Shown in pieces: positions 35,040 to 46,742 of a DNA stretch of 64,000 bases (its first letter is position 1; every line of letters begins with the position of its first letter). This stretch comes from Mytilus trossulus (Eukaryota > Mollusca > Bivalvia > Mytilida > Mytilidae): contig NC_086374.1 in the NCBI RefSeq assembly GCF_036588685.1, positions 68,632,457 through 68,696,456 of the forward strand, given 5' to 3'. The notes under the pieces are model-generated. The model did no database searches, was not told where the DNA came from, and saw nothing but the letters and a program-made list of their open reading frames with translations. A program made the translations under genes and the position numbers.

Positions 35040-35606
35040 TTGTTTGTTTATCTTATCTTATTTTATTTTTTTGTAGACATTGTGTCAAAAAATAAGGTTT
35101 TGTTGCTGTCAGATTCTACTTGTAAATATGTAAATAACATTAACTGGCTGGAATGCAATGCTATATCTGGTGCTAATATATACACTCTTCATCAATTTGT
35201 AAAAGACAACAAATCACTTTTAAGAAAATACACACATTTGTTATTGCATGTAGGCACAAATGATGTTGGGAATGGTTTATCCAGTAAATTGATTATTCAA
35301 TATTATAATAATTTAATTGATTTTATTTGCAATGTTTTTCCTTCTTTAAAGATAATAGTTTCAGCAATTTTGCCAAGACCTATAGATTTTGATGACACAA
35401 AACAAACTGTAATAGAATGTAATAAAGCTTTGGCTAAGCTTACTTTAAAGAGAAATATTTTATTTGTCAAAACTTATAAGCAATTTGTTCAGCAACCAGG
35501 ATCTATTTATAAAAGTAAATGTTTTTGTAAAGATAGATTACACTTAAGTTATTTTGGTGTTTCAGTTTTAAGAAACTTTTTTATAGGTGTAGTTAATCAT
35601 TTGTAA
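35040..35606 (+). CDS. SGNH/GDSL-type hydrolase ORF of the Ngaro-like element
   Basis: About 175-188 residues. SGNH blocks in order: LLLSDST (block I; Ser26 as nucleophile, Gly replaced by Ser), ISGANI (Gly44, block II), HVGTNDV (block III, Gly72 and Asn74) and DRLHLSYFG (block V, Asp165 and His168). Ngaro elements of several animals carry such a hydrolase after the recombinase, with unknown substrate. The frame has no ATG near its start, and an acceptor-like tttttttgtag ends at 35076, so expression probably needs splicing or readthrough. All catalytic residues are kept, which argues for purifying selection until recently. Confidence 0.85.
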   Translation: MFVYLILFYFFVDIVSKNKVLLLSDSTCKYVNNINWLECNAISGANIYTLHQFVKDNKSLLRKYTHLLLHVGTNDVGNGLSSKLIIQYYNNLIDFICNVFPSLKIIVSAILPRPIDFDDTKQTVIECNKALAKLTLKRNILFVKTYKQFVQQPGSIYKSKCFCKDRLHLSYFGVSVLRNFFIGVVNHL

Positions 35607-35852
35607 TTATACAATGTTGTATTTAAATGTTTTTTTTTTTTCAAGATACTTTGTGGTTTTTAATTTTATTTTTCAGAAGATGATGGTCAAGAAAGCTGGG
35701 CTAGACCATTACTTCTACATCTGGTTTACCTGTGAACCTATATTAGTTTGCAGGATTCCAGAAGTAACTGTTGTTGTATGTATTATCAGGTATGTTTATA
35801 TTATAATGTAATTTTTTCTTTAATACTGTACACTTTATAGTGGCCGTTGGTT
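35607..35852 (+). other. Short 3' frame region between hydrolase and repeat B1
   Basis: An open frame at 35614-35811 (65 aa) has no recognisable domain. It is entered by two acceptor-like tracts (ttttttttttttcaag and ttttatttttcag). It could be a small downstream exon or untranslated sequence of the element. Confidence 0.35.
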
Positions 35853-36026
35853 TGGTGCATTTATATATTTTGGAAATTAATATTTATCAAGAATATGGAC
35901 TTTAAATGAGAAATTTATTTATGACATATGTATGATTGTAAATTGTTATTTATGCCAAAATATGATTATCATTACTTATGTGTTGAGTTTTTGTTTTATT
36001 ACATCGAAATGGGAGCAGAGGGAATT
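35853..36026 (+). repeat. Split direct repeat B1 of the Ngaro-like element
   Basis: 174 bp from tggtgcatttatatattttg to gggagcagagggaatt. It is repeated at 36387-36560 and directly abuts A2. Confidence 0.92.
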
Positions 36027-36254
36027 GGTAAATTTTTAATTAATTAAAAATACTTAATTCCATCTCGGATGCTTTCGACATTACTCGTTACCTTTCGACA
36101 TTACTCGTTACCTGTTTGTACAAAAATTTATCGTTCGTAATTTATACGCATTTGATTGGTTAACAGAAATACCTGTTCACTTCAGGTAAATTTTCATAAA
36201 TATTTCCTAGTCATTTCGAAAAGTTTACTGGTCAGTTCAACACGTTAAATTTAC
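36027..36254 (+). repeat. Split direct repeat A2 of the Ngaro-like element
   Basis: The second copy of A1, with no difference that I can see. It is followed by a GC-richer spacer (ccaccctcccgcccatttta) and then B2. Confidence 0.92.
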
Positions 36255-36386
36255 CCACCCTCCCGCCCATTTTATTTTTGTATTATTGGATATTTTTGTA
36301 CATGTGTTATACCTTATTAAATAGAAGAAGTTAGTCTTTTTCAGATAATGCAGATTGATGAATTTGATGTCTGTTTGGGAAGTGAC

Positions 36387-36560
36387 TGGTGCATTTATAT
36401 ATTTTGGAAATTAATATTTATCAAGAATATGGACTTTAAATGAGAAATTTATTTATGACATATGTATGATTGTAAATTGTTATTTATGCCAAAATATGAT
36501 TATCATTACTTATGTGTTGAGTTTTTGTTTTATTACATCGAAATGGGAGCAGAGGGAATT
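36387..36560 (+). repeat. Split direct repeat B2, right terminus of the Ngaro-like element
   Basis: The second copy of B1. Flanking target DNA (tattttctttctaaattt) starts at 36561, which fixes the right end. Confidence 0.92.
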
Positions 36561-37686
36561 TATTTTCTTTCTAAATTTGTTTCTCCAAATCTACACGCAC
36601 TTGTAATTCATATTTCTTCTTATGCACTTGTTTTCTTAAATACAAGAAAAAAAAAACCATTTATTTCACATTATACAGCTGTTATAAGGGGGAATAGATT
36701 CTTCTCGATAAATTTGTGCGTCTATCCAGTTTTACTTAATTTTAGGAAGTAGAATATTAATTCGGCAATCAAAGATTACTATACAATTAAAATATTTTGT
36801 TCATCAACTCATTACATAACTTGAAAAATTAGTATTTGAAAACTGACAATATAGAGCATGGTAAATGCTGAATTTTCACTTCAAAAATAAGTTAAAAAAA
36901 TATGATAGGTTAATATGTAAGGAGGTTACAATTTATAATAATGAAGACAATTTGGTTCTGAGAAGGTTTTTCTGGATTAGTTCAAAGGACGTTTCGTCCT
37001 ATATTTTAATTTTAAAAACAGAAGTAGGTTCTTATAGGGTGTATACTTTCCTGTAAAAAATGGTTGCATTTGACTTACTTATATTACAATCTATCACTTC
37101 ACATCTTAATTCTGACAAGGTGTTGTTTAAAATTAATTTCAAATACTGTATGGTTAGTTCTGGATAGGTACCGTCCTTTATATCATAAAGTAACTTAAAA
37201 AAGCACGATTCTTACAAGATCTTACAAGGTATAAAGTACTTTATATATAAGTTGTTTCTTATGACGTTCGCCAGAATTAAGACAGGCTCATAAAGAATGT
37301 ATATGAAGTTATACTATTGTCTCAGTTAAAGGGAGAAGGTTTGGTATCATTAAAACGTTTAATACCGCTGCAAATATTTGCACACAGGAATTTAATGTAC
37401 AGTAGTTGTCGTTTCTTTATGTAGTTTATACATGTTTCTCATTTCTGTTTTTTTTTTTTTTTATAGATTAGACTGTTGGTTTTTCCGTTTGAATGTTGTT
37501 TTTTCACTTGTAAATTTGGGGCACTTTATATTTTGTTTGGTGTGAGCCAAGGCTCCGTGTTGAGGCCGTACCTTGACCTATAATGGTTTACTTTTAAAAA
37601 TTGTTATTTGGATGGAGAGTGGTCTCATTGACACTCATACCACATCTTCCTATACCGATATACATATTATTGGTACTGACAAGGTT
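36561..37686. other. Intergenic between retrotransposon and satellite, with a degraded R3-like repeat
   Basis: About 36930-37350 contains scattered phrases resembling the satellite to the right (ttggttctgag, aattctgacaagg, gttctggataggtaccg), possibly very old monomers. About 37547-37660 resembles R3 (gttgaggccgtaccttgacc to accacatcttcc). A T-run lies at 37448-37463. No coding gene is supported. Confidence 0.45.
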
Positions 37687-37920
37687 ACTTTTATATATTT
37701 TTAAGCCCCCGGTCGCAATTTAGTTTTACCCTTGTCAGTCTTTATGTCCGCCCGTACGTCACGGTACGTCCCTGAATTGGTTTCCGTTCTCCAACTTTAG
37801 TTTGCCCCAACCAAATGTTATAAAACTTAAACACAATGCTTATAAGCACAAATCACAGTTGAATTTGGGAAGCGTCACTTATAATTTTTTGAGTTATTAT
37901 AAGCAAACAGGGGCATCATC
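37687..37920 (+). repeat. Possible dispersed repeat with CCGTACGTCACGGTACGTCC block
   Basis: The sequence runs aagcccccggtcgcaattta, then a ccgcccgtacgtcacggtac block and an atgttataaaacttaaacac block. It resembles common bivalve interspersed repeats, but there is no second copy in the window to prove it. It ends where the satellite begins. Confidence 0.3.
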
Positions 37921-37924
37921 TGTG

Positions 37925-40900
37925 TTCTGACAAGGTATGGTTGTATTTACTATAAATAATGGTTGTTTCTGAGGAGGTACCGACACTCAGTACACTTATA
38001 ACTTTAGTGCTGATAAAGATAGTGTTGTTTTAACTGTAAATAAAGGTTGGTTTTAAGGAGGATCCGACATTAAGTTTACTTTAAAAATTTGGTTCCGAAA
38101 AGTTAGTAATGTTTTTATTGTAAAGAAAAGTTACTTCTGAGGAGGTACTAACATAGAATTTGATTCTAACAACGTATTACTGTAATTAACGAATGGTTCT
38201 GAGGACTTTCTGACATAATGTTAACTTTACTTAAAACATTACAGATGATAAGGTTATGTTGTTTTTACTGTAAATAAGGTTGGTTTAGAGGAGGTACCGA
38301 CATATAGTTTACTTAAAAAAATGTTTCTGACAAGGTATTAAGGTTTCAACTGTAAATAAACGTGGGTTCTGAGGAGGTATAAACACATTTTTTTCTTAGA
38401 AAATCTAGTTTTGACAAGATATTTTTGATTTTACTGTAAAAAAAGGTTGGTTCTGAGGAAGTACCGACAATCAGATTACTTAGAAAATTTAGTTCTGACA
38501 AGGTATGGTTGTTTTTACTGTAAATAAAGGTTGGTTCTGAGGAGGAAAAACACATTTTTTTTCTTAGAAAATCTAGTTCTGACAAGATATCATAGTTGAT
38601 TTCACTGTAAAAAAAAAGGTTGGTTCTGAGGAGGTACCGAAACTTAGATTACTTAGAAAATTTAGTTCTTACAAGGTATAGTTGTTTTTACTTTAAATAA
38701 ACGTGGGTTTTGGGGAGGTACCGACACTCAGGTTACTTAAAAAATTTAGTTCGGACAAGATATGATTGATTTTACTGTTTTAAAAAAAAGGTTGGTTCTG
38801 CGGAGGTACATACACAAAGTAAATTTTAGTTCTGTTAAGATATGATTGTTTTTACTGTAAATAAAGGTTGGTTCTGAGGAGGTACAAACACATTTGTTTC
38901 TTAGAAAATTTAGTTCTGCCAAGATGTGGTTGATTTTATTGTAAAAAAAGATTGGTTCTGAGGAGGTACATACACAAAGTTTATTTAGAAAAATTTAGTT
39001 CTGATAAGGTATGGTTGTTTTTATTGTAAATAAAGGTTGGTTCTGAGGAGGTACAGACACAAAGTTTTCTTTTAAAATTTAGATCTTACATGGTGTTAAG
39101 ATTTAACTTTAAATAAATGTTGGTTCTGAGGAGGTACCGATACTCATATTACTTAGAAAATTTAGTTCTGACAAGATATGATTAATTTTACTGTTAAAAA
39201 AGGTTGGTTCTGAGGAAGTTCATACGCAAAGTTTATTTAGAAAAAATAAGTTATGAAAAGGTATTGTTGTTTTAACTGTAAATAAAGGTTGGTTCTGAGG
39301 AGGTTCCGACATAAAGTTTTCTTAGAAAATTTAGTTCTTACAAGGTATAGTTGTTTTTACTTTAAATAAACGTGGCTTCTGAGGAGGTACCGACACTCAG
39401 ATTAGTTAGAAAATTTAGTTCTGATAGGGTATAGTTGTTTTTACTGTAAATGCAAGTTGGTTCTGAGGAGGTACAGACACAAAGTTTTCTTTTAAAATTT
39501 AGATCTCACATGGTGTTAAGATTTGACTTTAAATAAATGTTGGTTCTGAGGAGGTACCGACACTCAGATTACTTAGAAAATCTAGTTCTGACAAGATATG
39601 ATTGATTTTACTGTTAAAAAAAGGTTGGTTCTGAGGAGGTACATACGGAAAGATTATTTAGAAAAAAATGAGTTATGATAAGGTATGGTTGTTTTAACTG
39701 TAAATAAAGGTTGGTTCTGAGGAGGTACCGACATAAAGTTTTCTTAGAAAATTTAGTTCTCACAAGGTATAGTTGTTTTTACTTTAAATAAACGTGGGTT
39801 CTGAGGAGGTACCGACACTCAGATTAGTTAGAAAATTTAGTTCTGATAGGGTATAGTTGTTTTTACTGTAAATAAACGTGGGTTCTGAGGAGGTACCGAC
39901 ACTCAGATTACTTAGAATATCTAGTTCTGCCAAGATATGGTTGATTTTACTGTAGAAAAGGGATGATTCTGAGGAGGTACCGACACTCAGATTACTTAGA
40001 AAATTTAGTTTTTACCAGGTTTAGTTTATTTTACCTTAAATAAACCGGGGTTCTGAGGAGGTACCGACACTCAGATTACTTAACAAAATTAGTTCTGACA
40101 AGATATGATTGATTTTACTGTAAAAAAAGGTTGGTTCTGAGGAGGTTCATACACAAAGATTATTTAGAAAAAATAAGTTATGATAAGGTATGGTTGTTTT
40201 AACTGTAAATAAAGGTTGGTTCTGAGGAGGTACCGACATAAAGTTTTCTTAGAAAATTTAGTTCTCACAAGGTAAAGTTGTTTTCACTTTAAATAAACGT
40301 TGGTTCTAAGGAGGTACCGACACTCAGATTACTTAGAATATCTAGTTCTGCCAAGATATAGTTGATTTTACTGTAGAAAAGGGATGGTTCTGAGGAGGTA
40401 CCGACATCCGATTACTTAGAAAATTTTGTTTTTACAAGGTTTAGATTATTTTACCTTAAATAAACAGGGGTTCTGAGGAGGTACCGACACTCAGATTACT
40501 TAACAAAATTAGTTCTGACAAGATATGGTTGATTTTACTGTAGAAAAGGGATGGTTCTGAGGAGGTACCGACACTCAGATTACTTAGAAAATTTAGTTTT
40601 TACAAGGTTTAGTTTATTTTACCTTAAATAAACCGGGGTTCTGAGGAGGTACCGACACTCAGATTACTTAACTAAATTAGTTTCGACAAGGTATGATTGA
40701 TTTTACTGTAAAATAAAAGGTTGGTTCTGAGGAGGTGCATACACACAGATTATTTAGAAAAAATAAGTTATGATAAGGTATGGTTGTTTTAACTGTAAAT
40801 AAAGGTTGGTTCTGAGGAGGTACCGACATAAAGTTTTCTTAGAAAATTTAGTTCTTACAAGGTACAGTTGTTTTTACTTTAAATAAACGTGGGTTCTGAG

Positions 40901-42325
40901 GAGGTACCGACACTCAGATTAGTTAGAAAATTTAGTTCTGAAAGTGGATAATTGTTTTTACTGTAAATAAAAGTTGGTTCTCAGGAGGTTCAGACACAAA
41001 GTTTTCTTTTATTAATTAGATCTTACATGGTGTTAAGATTTTCTTTCAATAAATGTGGGTTCTGAGGAAGAACCGACACTCAGATTACTTAGAATATCTA
41101 GTTCTGCCAAGATATGGTTGATTTTACTGTAAAAAAAAAGGTTGGTTCTGAGGAGGTACCGACAATCAGTTTACTTAGAAAAGTTAGTTCTGACAAGTTT
41201 TGGTTGTTTTTTTTACTGTCAATAAAGGTTAGTTCTGAGGAGGTACAAACACATTTTTTTCTTAGAAAATCTAGTTCTGACAAGATATGGTTGATTTTAC
41301 TGTAAAAAAAAGATTAGTTCTGATGAGGTACCGACACTCAGATTACTTAGAAAATTTAGTTTTTACAAGGTAGAGTTTTTTCATCTTAAATAAACCTTTG
41401 TTCTGAGGAGGTACCGACACTCAGATTACTTAACAAAATTACTTCTGACAAGATATGATTGATTTTACTGTAAAAAAAAGGTTGGTTCTGAGGAGGTACA
41501 TACACAAAGATTATTTATAAAAAAAATAGTTCTGATAAGGTATGGTTGTTTTTACTGTAAATAAAGATTGGTTCTGAAGAGGTACAGACACAAAGTTTAG
41601 TTCTTACAAGGTATAGTTGTTTTTACTGTCAATAAAGGTTGGTTCTAAGGAGATACCGACATAAAGTTTTCTTAAAATATTTAGTTCTGAAAAGGTATGG
41701 TTGATTTTACTGTAACTAAAGGTTGGTTCTGAGGAGGTATCGACACTCCTATTTCTTAGAAAATAAGGTCTTACAAGGTATAGTTGTTTTTACTTTAAAT
41801 AAACGTGGGTTCTGAGGAGGTACCGACACTCAGATTAGTTAGAAAATTAAGTTCTGATAGGGTATAATTGTTTTTACCGAAATAAATGTTGGTTCTGAGG
41901 AGGTACCGACACTCAGATTACTTAGAAAATTTAGTTCTGACAAGATATGATTGGTTTTACTGTACAAAAAGGTTGGTTCTTAAAAAGTTTAGTTCTAACA
42001 AGGTATAGTTGTTTTTACTTTAAATAAACGTGGGTTCTGAGGAGGTACCGACACTCAGATTAGTTAGAAAATTTAGTTCTGAAAGGGGATAATTGTTTTT
42101 ACTGTAAATAAAAGTTAGTTCTGAGGAGGTAAAGGCACAAAGTTTTCTTTTAAAATTTAGATATTACATGATGTTAAGATTTTACTTTAAATAAACATGG
42201 GTTCTGAGGAGGTACCGGCTGACACTCAGATTAGTTAGAAAATGTAGTTCTGATAAGGTATAATAGTTGTCTTTACTGTAAATAAAAGTTGGTTCTCAGG
42301 AGGTACAGACACAAAGTTTTCTTTA
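37925..42325 (-). repeat. Left arm of ~84-bp satellite (inverted relative to the right arm)
   Basis: About 50 units of roughly 80-84 bp share ggttctgaggaggtaccgac, then actcagattacttagaaaa, tttagttctgacaaggtatg and gttgtttttactgtaaata. Read on the minus strand they match the right-arm units at perhaps 75-80 percent by eye. Units at the outer edge (37925-38300) are the most degraded. Within the array, alternating subtypes (with actcagattactt or ataaagttttctt cores) recur as short multi-unit blocks, for example around 39050-39450 and 39470-39870. Confidence 0.93.
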
Positions 42326-45300
42326 ATTACCTGTTTTAACTATAGGATATTCATCAAGTACTTGCTTTGACTACAGGATATTCATCAAGTACCTGCTTTG
42401 ACTACACGATATTCATCAAGTGCCTGCTTTGACTTTAGGATATTCATCAAGTACCTGCTTTCACTATAGGATATTCATCAAGTACCTGCTTTGACTACAG
42501 GATATTCATCAAGTACCTGCTTTGACTACACGATATCCATCAAGTGCCTGCTTTGACTTTAGGATATTCATCAAGTACCTGCTTTGACTATAGGATATTC
42601 ATCAAGTACCTGCTTTGACTATAAGTTATTCATCAAGTACCAGCTTTGACTACAGGATATTCATCAAGTACCTGCTTTGACTATAGGATATTCATCAAGT
42701 ACCTGCTTTGACAATATGATATTCATCAAGTTACTGCTTTGATTATATGATATTCATGTAGTACCTGCTTTAACTATAGGATATTCATCAAGTACTTGCT
42801 TTGACTACAGGATATTTATCAAGTACCTGCTTTGACTATAGGATATTCATCAATTTCCTGCTTTGACAATAGGATATTCATCAAGTTACTGCATTGACTA
42901 TACGATGTTCATCAAGTACCTGCTTTGATAACAGGATATTCATCAAGTACCTGCTTTGACTATAGGATATTCATCAAGTACCTGCTTTGACTACAGGATA
43001 TTCATCAAGTACCTGCTTTGACTATATGATATTCATCAAGTACCTGCTTTGACTACATGATATTCATCAAGTTACTGCTTTGACTATATGATATTCATCA
43101 AGTACCTGCTTTGACTATAGGATATTCATCAAGTACCTGCTTTGACTATAGAATATGTTTTAAGTACCTGCTTTGACTATAGGTTATTCATCAAATACCT
43201 GCTTTGACTACAGGATATTCATCAAGTACCTGCTTTGACTATAGGATATTCATTAAGTACCTGCTTTGACTACAGGATATTCATCAAGTTACTGCTTTGA
43301 CTATATGATATTCATCAAGTACCTGTTTTAACTATAGGATATTCATCAAGTACTTGCTTTAAATACAGGATATTCATCAAGTACCTGCTTTGACTATAGG
43401 ATATTCATCAAGTACCTGCTTTGACTATAGAATATGTATTAAGTACCTGCTTTGACTATAGGTTATTCATCAAGTACCTGCTTTGACTACAGGATATTCA
43501 TCAAGTACCTGCTTTGACTATAAGATATTCATCAAGTACCTGCTTTGACTATAGGATATTCATCAAGTACCTGGTTTGACTACATGATATCCATCAAGTT
43601 CCTGCTTTGACTACAGAATATTCATCAAGTACCTGCTTTGAATATAGGATATTCACCAAGTACCTGCTTTGACTACAGGATATTCATCAAGTACCTGCTT
43701 TGACTATAGGATATTCTTTAATAAAGTACCTGCTTTGACTATAGAATATATATCAAGCACCTGCTTTGACCAAAGGTTATTCATCAAGTACCTGCTTTGA
43801 CTACATGATATTCATCTAGTACCTGCTTTGACTATAGGATATTCATCAAGTACCGGCTTTGACTATAGGATATTCATCAAGTATCTGCTTTGACTATAGG
43901 ATATTCATCAAGTACCTGCTTTGACTATAGGATATTCATCAAGTACCTGCTTTGACAATAGGATATTCATCAAGTAACTGCTTTGACTATATGATATTCA
44001 TCAAGTACCTGCTTTGACTACAGGATATTCATCAAGTTCCTGCTCTGACTACAGGATATTCATCAAGTACCTGCTCTGATTACATGATAGTTATTAAGTA
44101 CCTGCTTTGACTATATGATATTCATCAAGTATCTGCTTTGACTATAGGATATTTATCAATTACCTGTTTTGACTATAGGATATTCAGCAAGTACTTGCTT
44201 TGATTATATGATATTCATCAAGTTAATGCTTTGATTACAGGATATTCATCAAGTACCTGCTTTGACTATAGGATATTCATCCAGACCCTGCTTAGAGTAA
44301 AGGATATTCATCAGGTACCTGCTTTGACTATAGGATGTTCATAAAGTACCTGCTTTGATTACAGGATATTCATCAAGTACTTGCTTTGACTATAGGATAT
44401 TAATCAAGTACCTGCTTTGACTATAGGATATTCATCAAGTACCTGATTTTACTATAGGATATTCATCAAGTACCTGCTTTTATTACAGGATATTCATCAA
44501 GTACCTGCTTTGACTATAGGATATTCATCAAGTACCTGCTTTGACTATAGGATATTCATCAAGTACCTGCTTTGACTATAGGATATTCATCAAGTACCTG
44601 CTTTGACAATAGGATATTCAGCAAGTACCTGCTTTGACTATAGGATATTCATCAAGTACCTGCTTTGACTATAGGATATTCATCAAGTACCTGCTTTGAC
44701 AATAGGATATTCATCAAGAACTTGCTTTGACTATATGATATTCATGAAGTACCTGCTTTGACAATAGGATATTCATCAAGTACTTGCTTTGACTACAGGA
44801 TATTCATCAAGTACCTGCTTTGACTACATGATATTCATCAAGTACCTGCTTTGACTATAAGATATTCATCAAGTACCTGCTTTGACAATATGATATTCAT
44901 CAAGAACTTGCTTTGACAATAGGATATTCATCAAGTACCTGCTTTTACTATAGGATATTCATCAAGTACCTGCTTTGACAATAGGATATTCATCAAGTTC
45001 CTGCACTGACTACAGGATATTCATCTAGTACCTGCTCTGACTATAGGATATTCATCAAGTTCCTGCTCTGACTACAGGATATTCATCAAGTTCCTGCTCT
45101 GACTACAGGATATTCATCAAGTACCTGCTTTGACCATAGGATATTTATCAAGTTCCTGCTCTGACTACAGGATATTCAAGTGCCTGCTCTGACTACAGGA
45201 TATTCATCAAGTTCCTACTCTGACTACAGGATATTCGTCAAGTACCTGCTTTGACTATAGGATATTCATCAAGTACCTGCTTTGACTATAGGATATTCAT

Positions 45301-46742
45301 CAATTACCTGCTTTGACTACAGGATATTCATCAAGTACCTGCTTTAACTATAGGATATTCATCAAGTACTTGCTTTGACTACAGGATATTCATGAAGTAC
45401 CTGCTTTGACTATATAATATTCATCAAGTACCTGCTTTAACTATAGGATATTCATCAAGTACCTGCTTTAACTATAGGATATTTATCAAGTACTTGCTTT
45501 GACTACAGGATATTCATGAAGTACCTGCTTTGACTATAGGATATTCATGAAGTACCTGCTTTAACTATAGGATATTCATCAAGTACCTGCTTTAACTATA
45601 GGATATTCATCAAGTACCTGCTTTAACTATAGGATATTCATCAAGTACCTGCTTTAACTATAGGATATTCATCAAGTACTTGCTTTGACTACAGGATATT
45701 CATGAAGTACCTGCTTTGACTATAGGATGTTCATCAAGTACCTGCTTTGGCTATATGATATTGATGAAGTACCTGCTTTGACTATATAATATTCATCAAG
45801 TACCTGCTTTAACTATAGGATATTCATCAAGTACTTGCTTTGACTACAGGATATTCATGAAGTACCTGCTTTGACTATAGGATGTTCATCAAGTACCTGC
45901 TTTGGCTATATGATATTGATGAAGTACCTGCTTTGACTATATAATATTCATCAAGTACCTGCTTTAACTATAGGATATTCATCAAGTACCTGCTTTAACT
46001 ATAGGATATTCATCAAGTACTTGCTTTGACTACAGGATATTCATGAAGTACCTGCTTTGACTACAGGATATTCATCAAGTGCCTGCTTTAACTATAGGAT
46101 ATTCATCAAGTACTTGCTTTAACTATAGGATATTCATCAAGTACCTGCTTTAACTATAGGTTATTCATCAAGTACCAGCTTTTACTATAGGATATTCATC
46201 AAGTACCTGCTTTAACTATAGGATATTCATCAAGTACTTGCTTTAACTATAGGATATTCATCAAGTACCTGCTTTAACTATAGGATATTTATCAAGTACT
46301 TGCTTTAACTATAGGATATTTATCAAGTACCTGCTTTGACTATATGATATTCATGAAGTACCTGCTTTGACTACAGGATATTCATCAAGTACCTGCTTTA
46401 ACTGTAGGTTATTCATCAAGTACCTGCCTTAACTGTAGGTTATTCATCAAGTACCGGCTTTGACTAAAGGATATTTATCAAGTACCTGCTTTGACTATAT
46501 GATATTCATCAAGTACCTGCTTTATCTATAGGTTATTCATCAAGTACCTGCTTTGACTACAGGATATTCATCAAGTACCTGCTTTAACTATAGGATATTC
46601 ATCAAGTACCTGCTTTGACTATAGAATATTCATCAAGTACCTGCTTTAACTATAGTTTATTCATCAAGTACCAGCTTTGAATACAGGATATTCATCTAGT
46701 ACCTGCTTTGACTACAGGATATTCATCAAGTACCTGCTTTCC
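42326..46742. repeat. 31-bp minisatellite array, about 140 copies
   Basis: The unit is 31 bp, reading gactataggatattcatcaa then gtacctgcttt. Variation is mainly at a few positions (tata, taca or caat; cctg or cttg; gact or aact). Local higher-order structure is visible: the series with ggatgttcatcaagtacctg followed by tttggctatatg recurs 155 bp apart (about 45726 and 45881), equal to five units. The array changes abruptly into the 84-bp satellite at both edges. It has no coding meaning and no spacers, so it is not a CRISPR array. Confidence 0.96.

Larger units (their letters stand above)
33130..36560 (+). mobile_element. Ngaro-like tyrosine-recombinase retrotransposon with split direct repeats, internally deleted
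   Basis: The layout is A1 (33130-33357), coding frames (33375-35606), B1 (35853-36026), A2 (36027-36254), a 132-bp spacer, and B2 (36387-36560). A1 and A2 are both 228 bp and B1 and B2 both 174 bp, and each pair is identical or nearly so. This A-B-A-B split direct repeat arrangement is diagnostic of the Ngaro/PAT branch of DIRS-like elements, which replicate through a circular intermediate and integrate by tyrosine recombinase. The frames encode RNase H, tyrosine recombinase and SGNH hydrolase. Gag and reverse transcriptase are missing: A1 joins the RNase H linker after about 17 bases. The element is therefore non-autonomous for reverse transcription. Near identity of its repeats suggests it is young. 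Confidence 0.92.

Noticed and set aside
33130..36560. LTR retrotransposon or DIRS1-type element with inverted termini
   Set aside because: The termini are direct split repeats with no inverted copies. The integrase-like enzyme is a tyrosine recombinase and no DDE integrase is seen.
38346..41305. Frames of 61-79 residues on both strands in the left satellite arm
   Set aside because: Same reason: products of the repeat unit on either strand.
42326..46742. 31-bp regular repeats as a CRISPR array
   Set aside because: Units are directly adjacent with no unique spacers, and the DNA is eukaryotic. It is a minisatellite.
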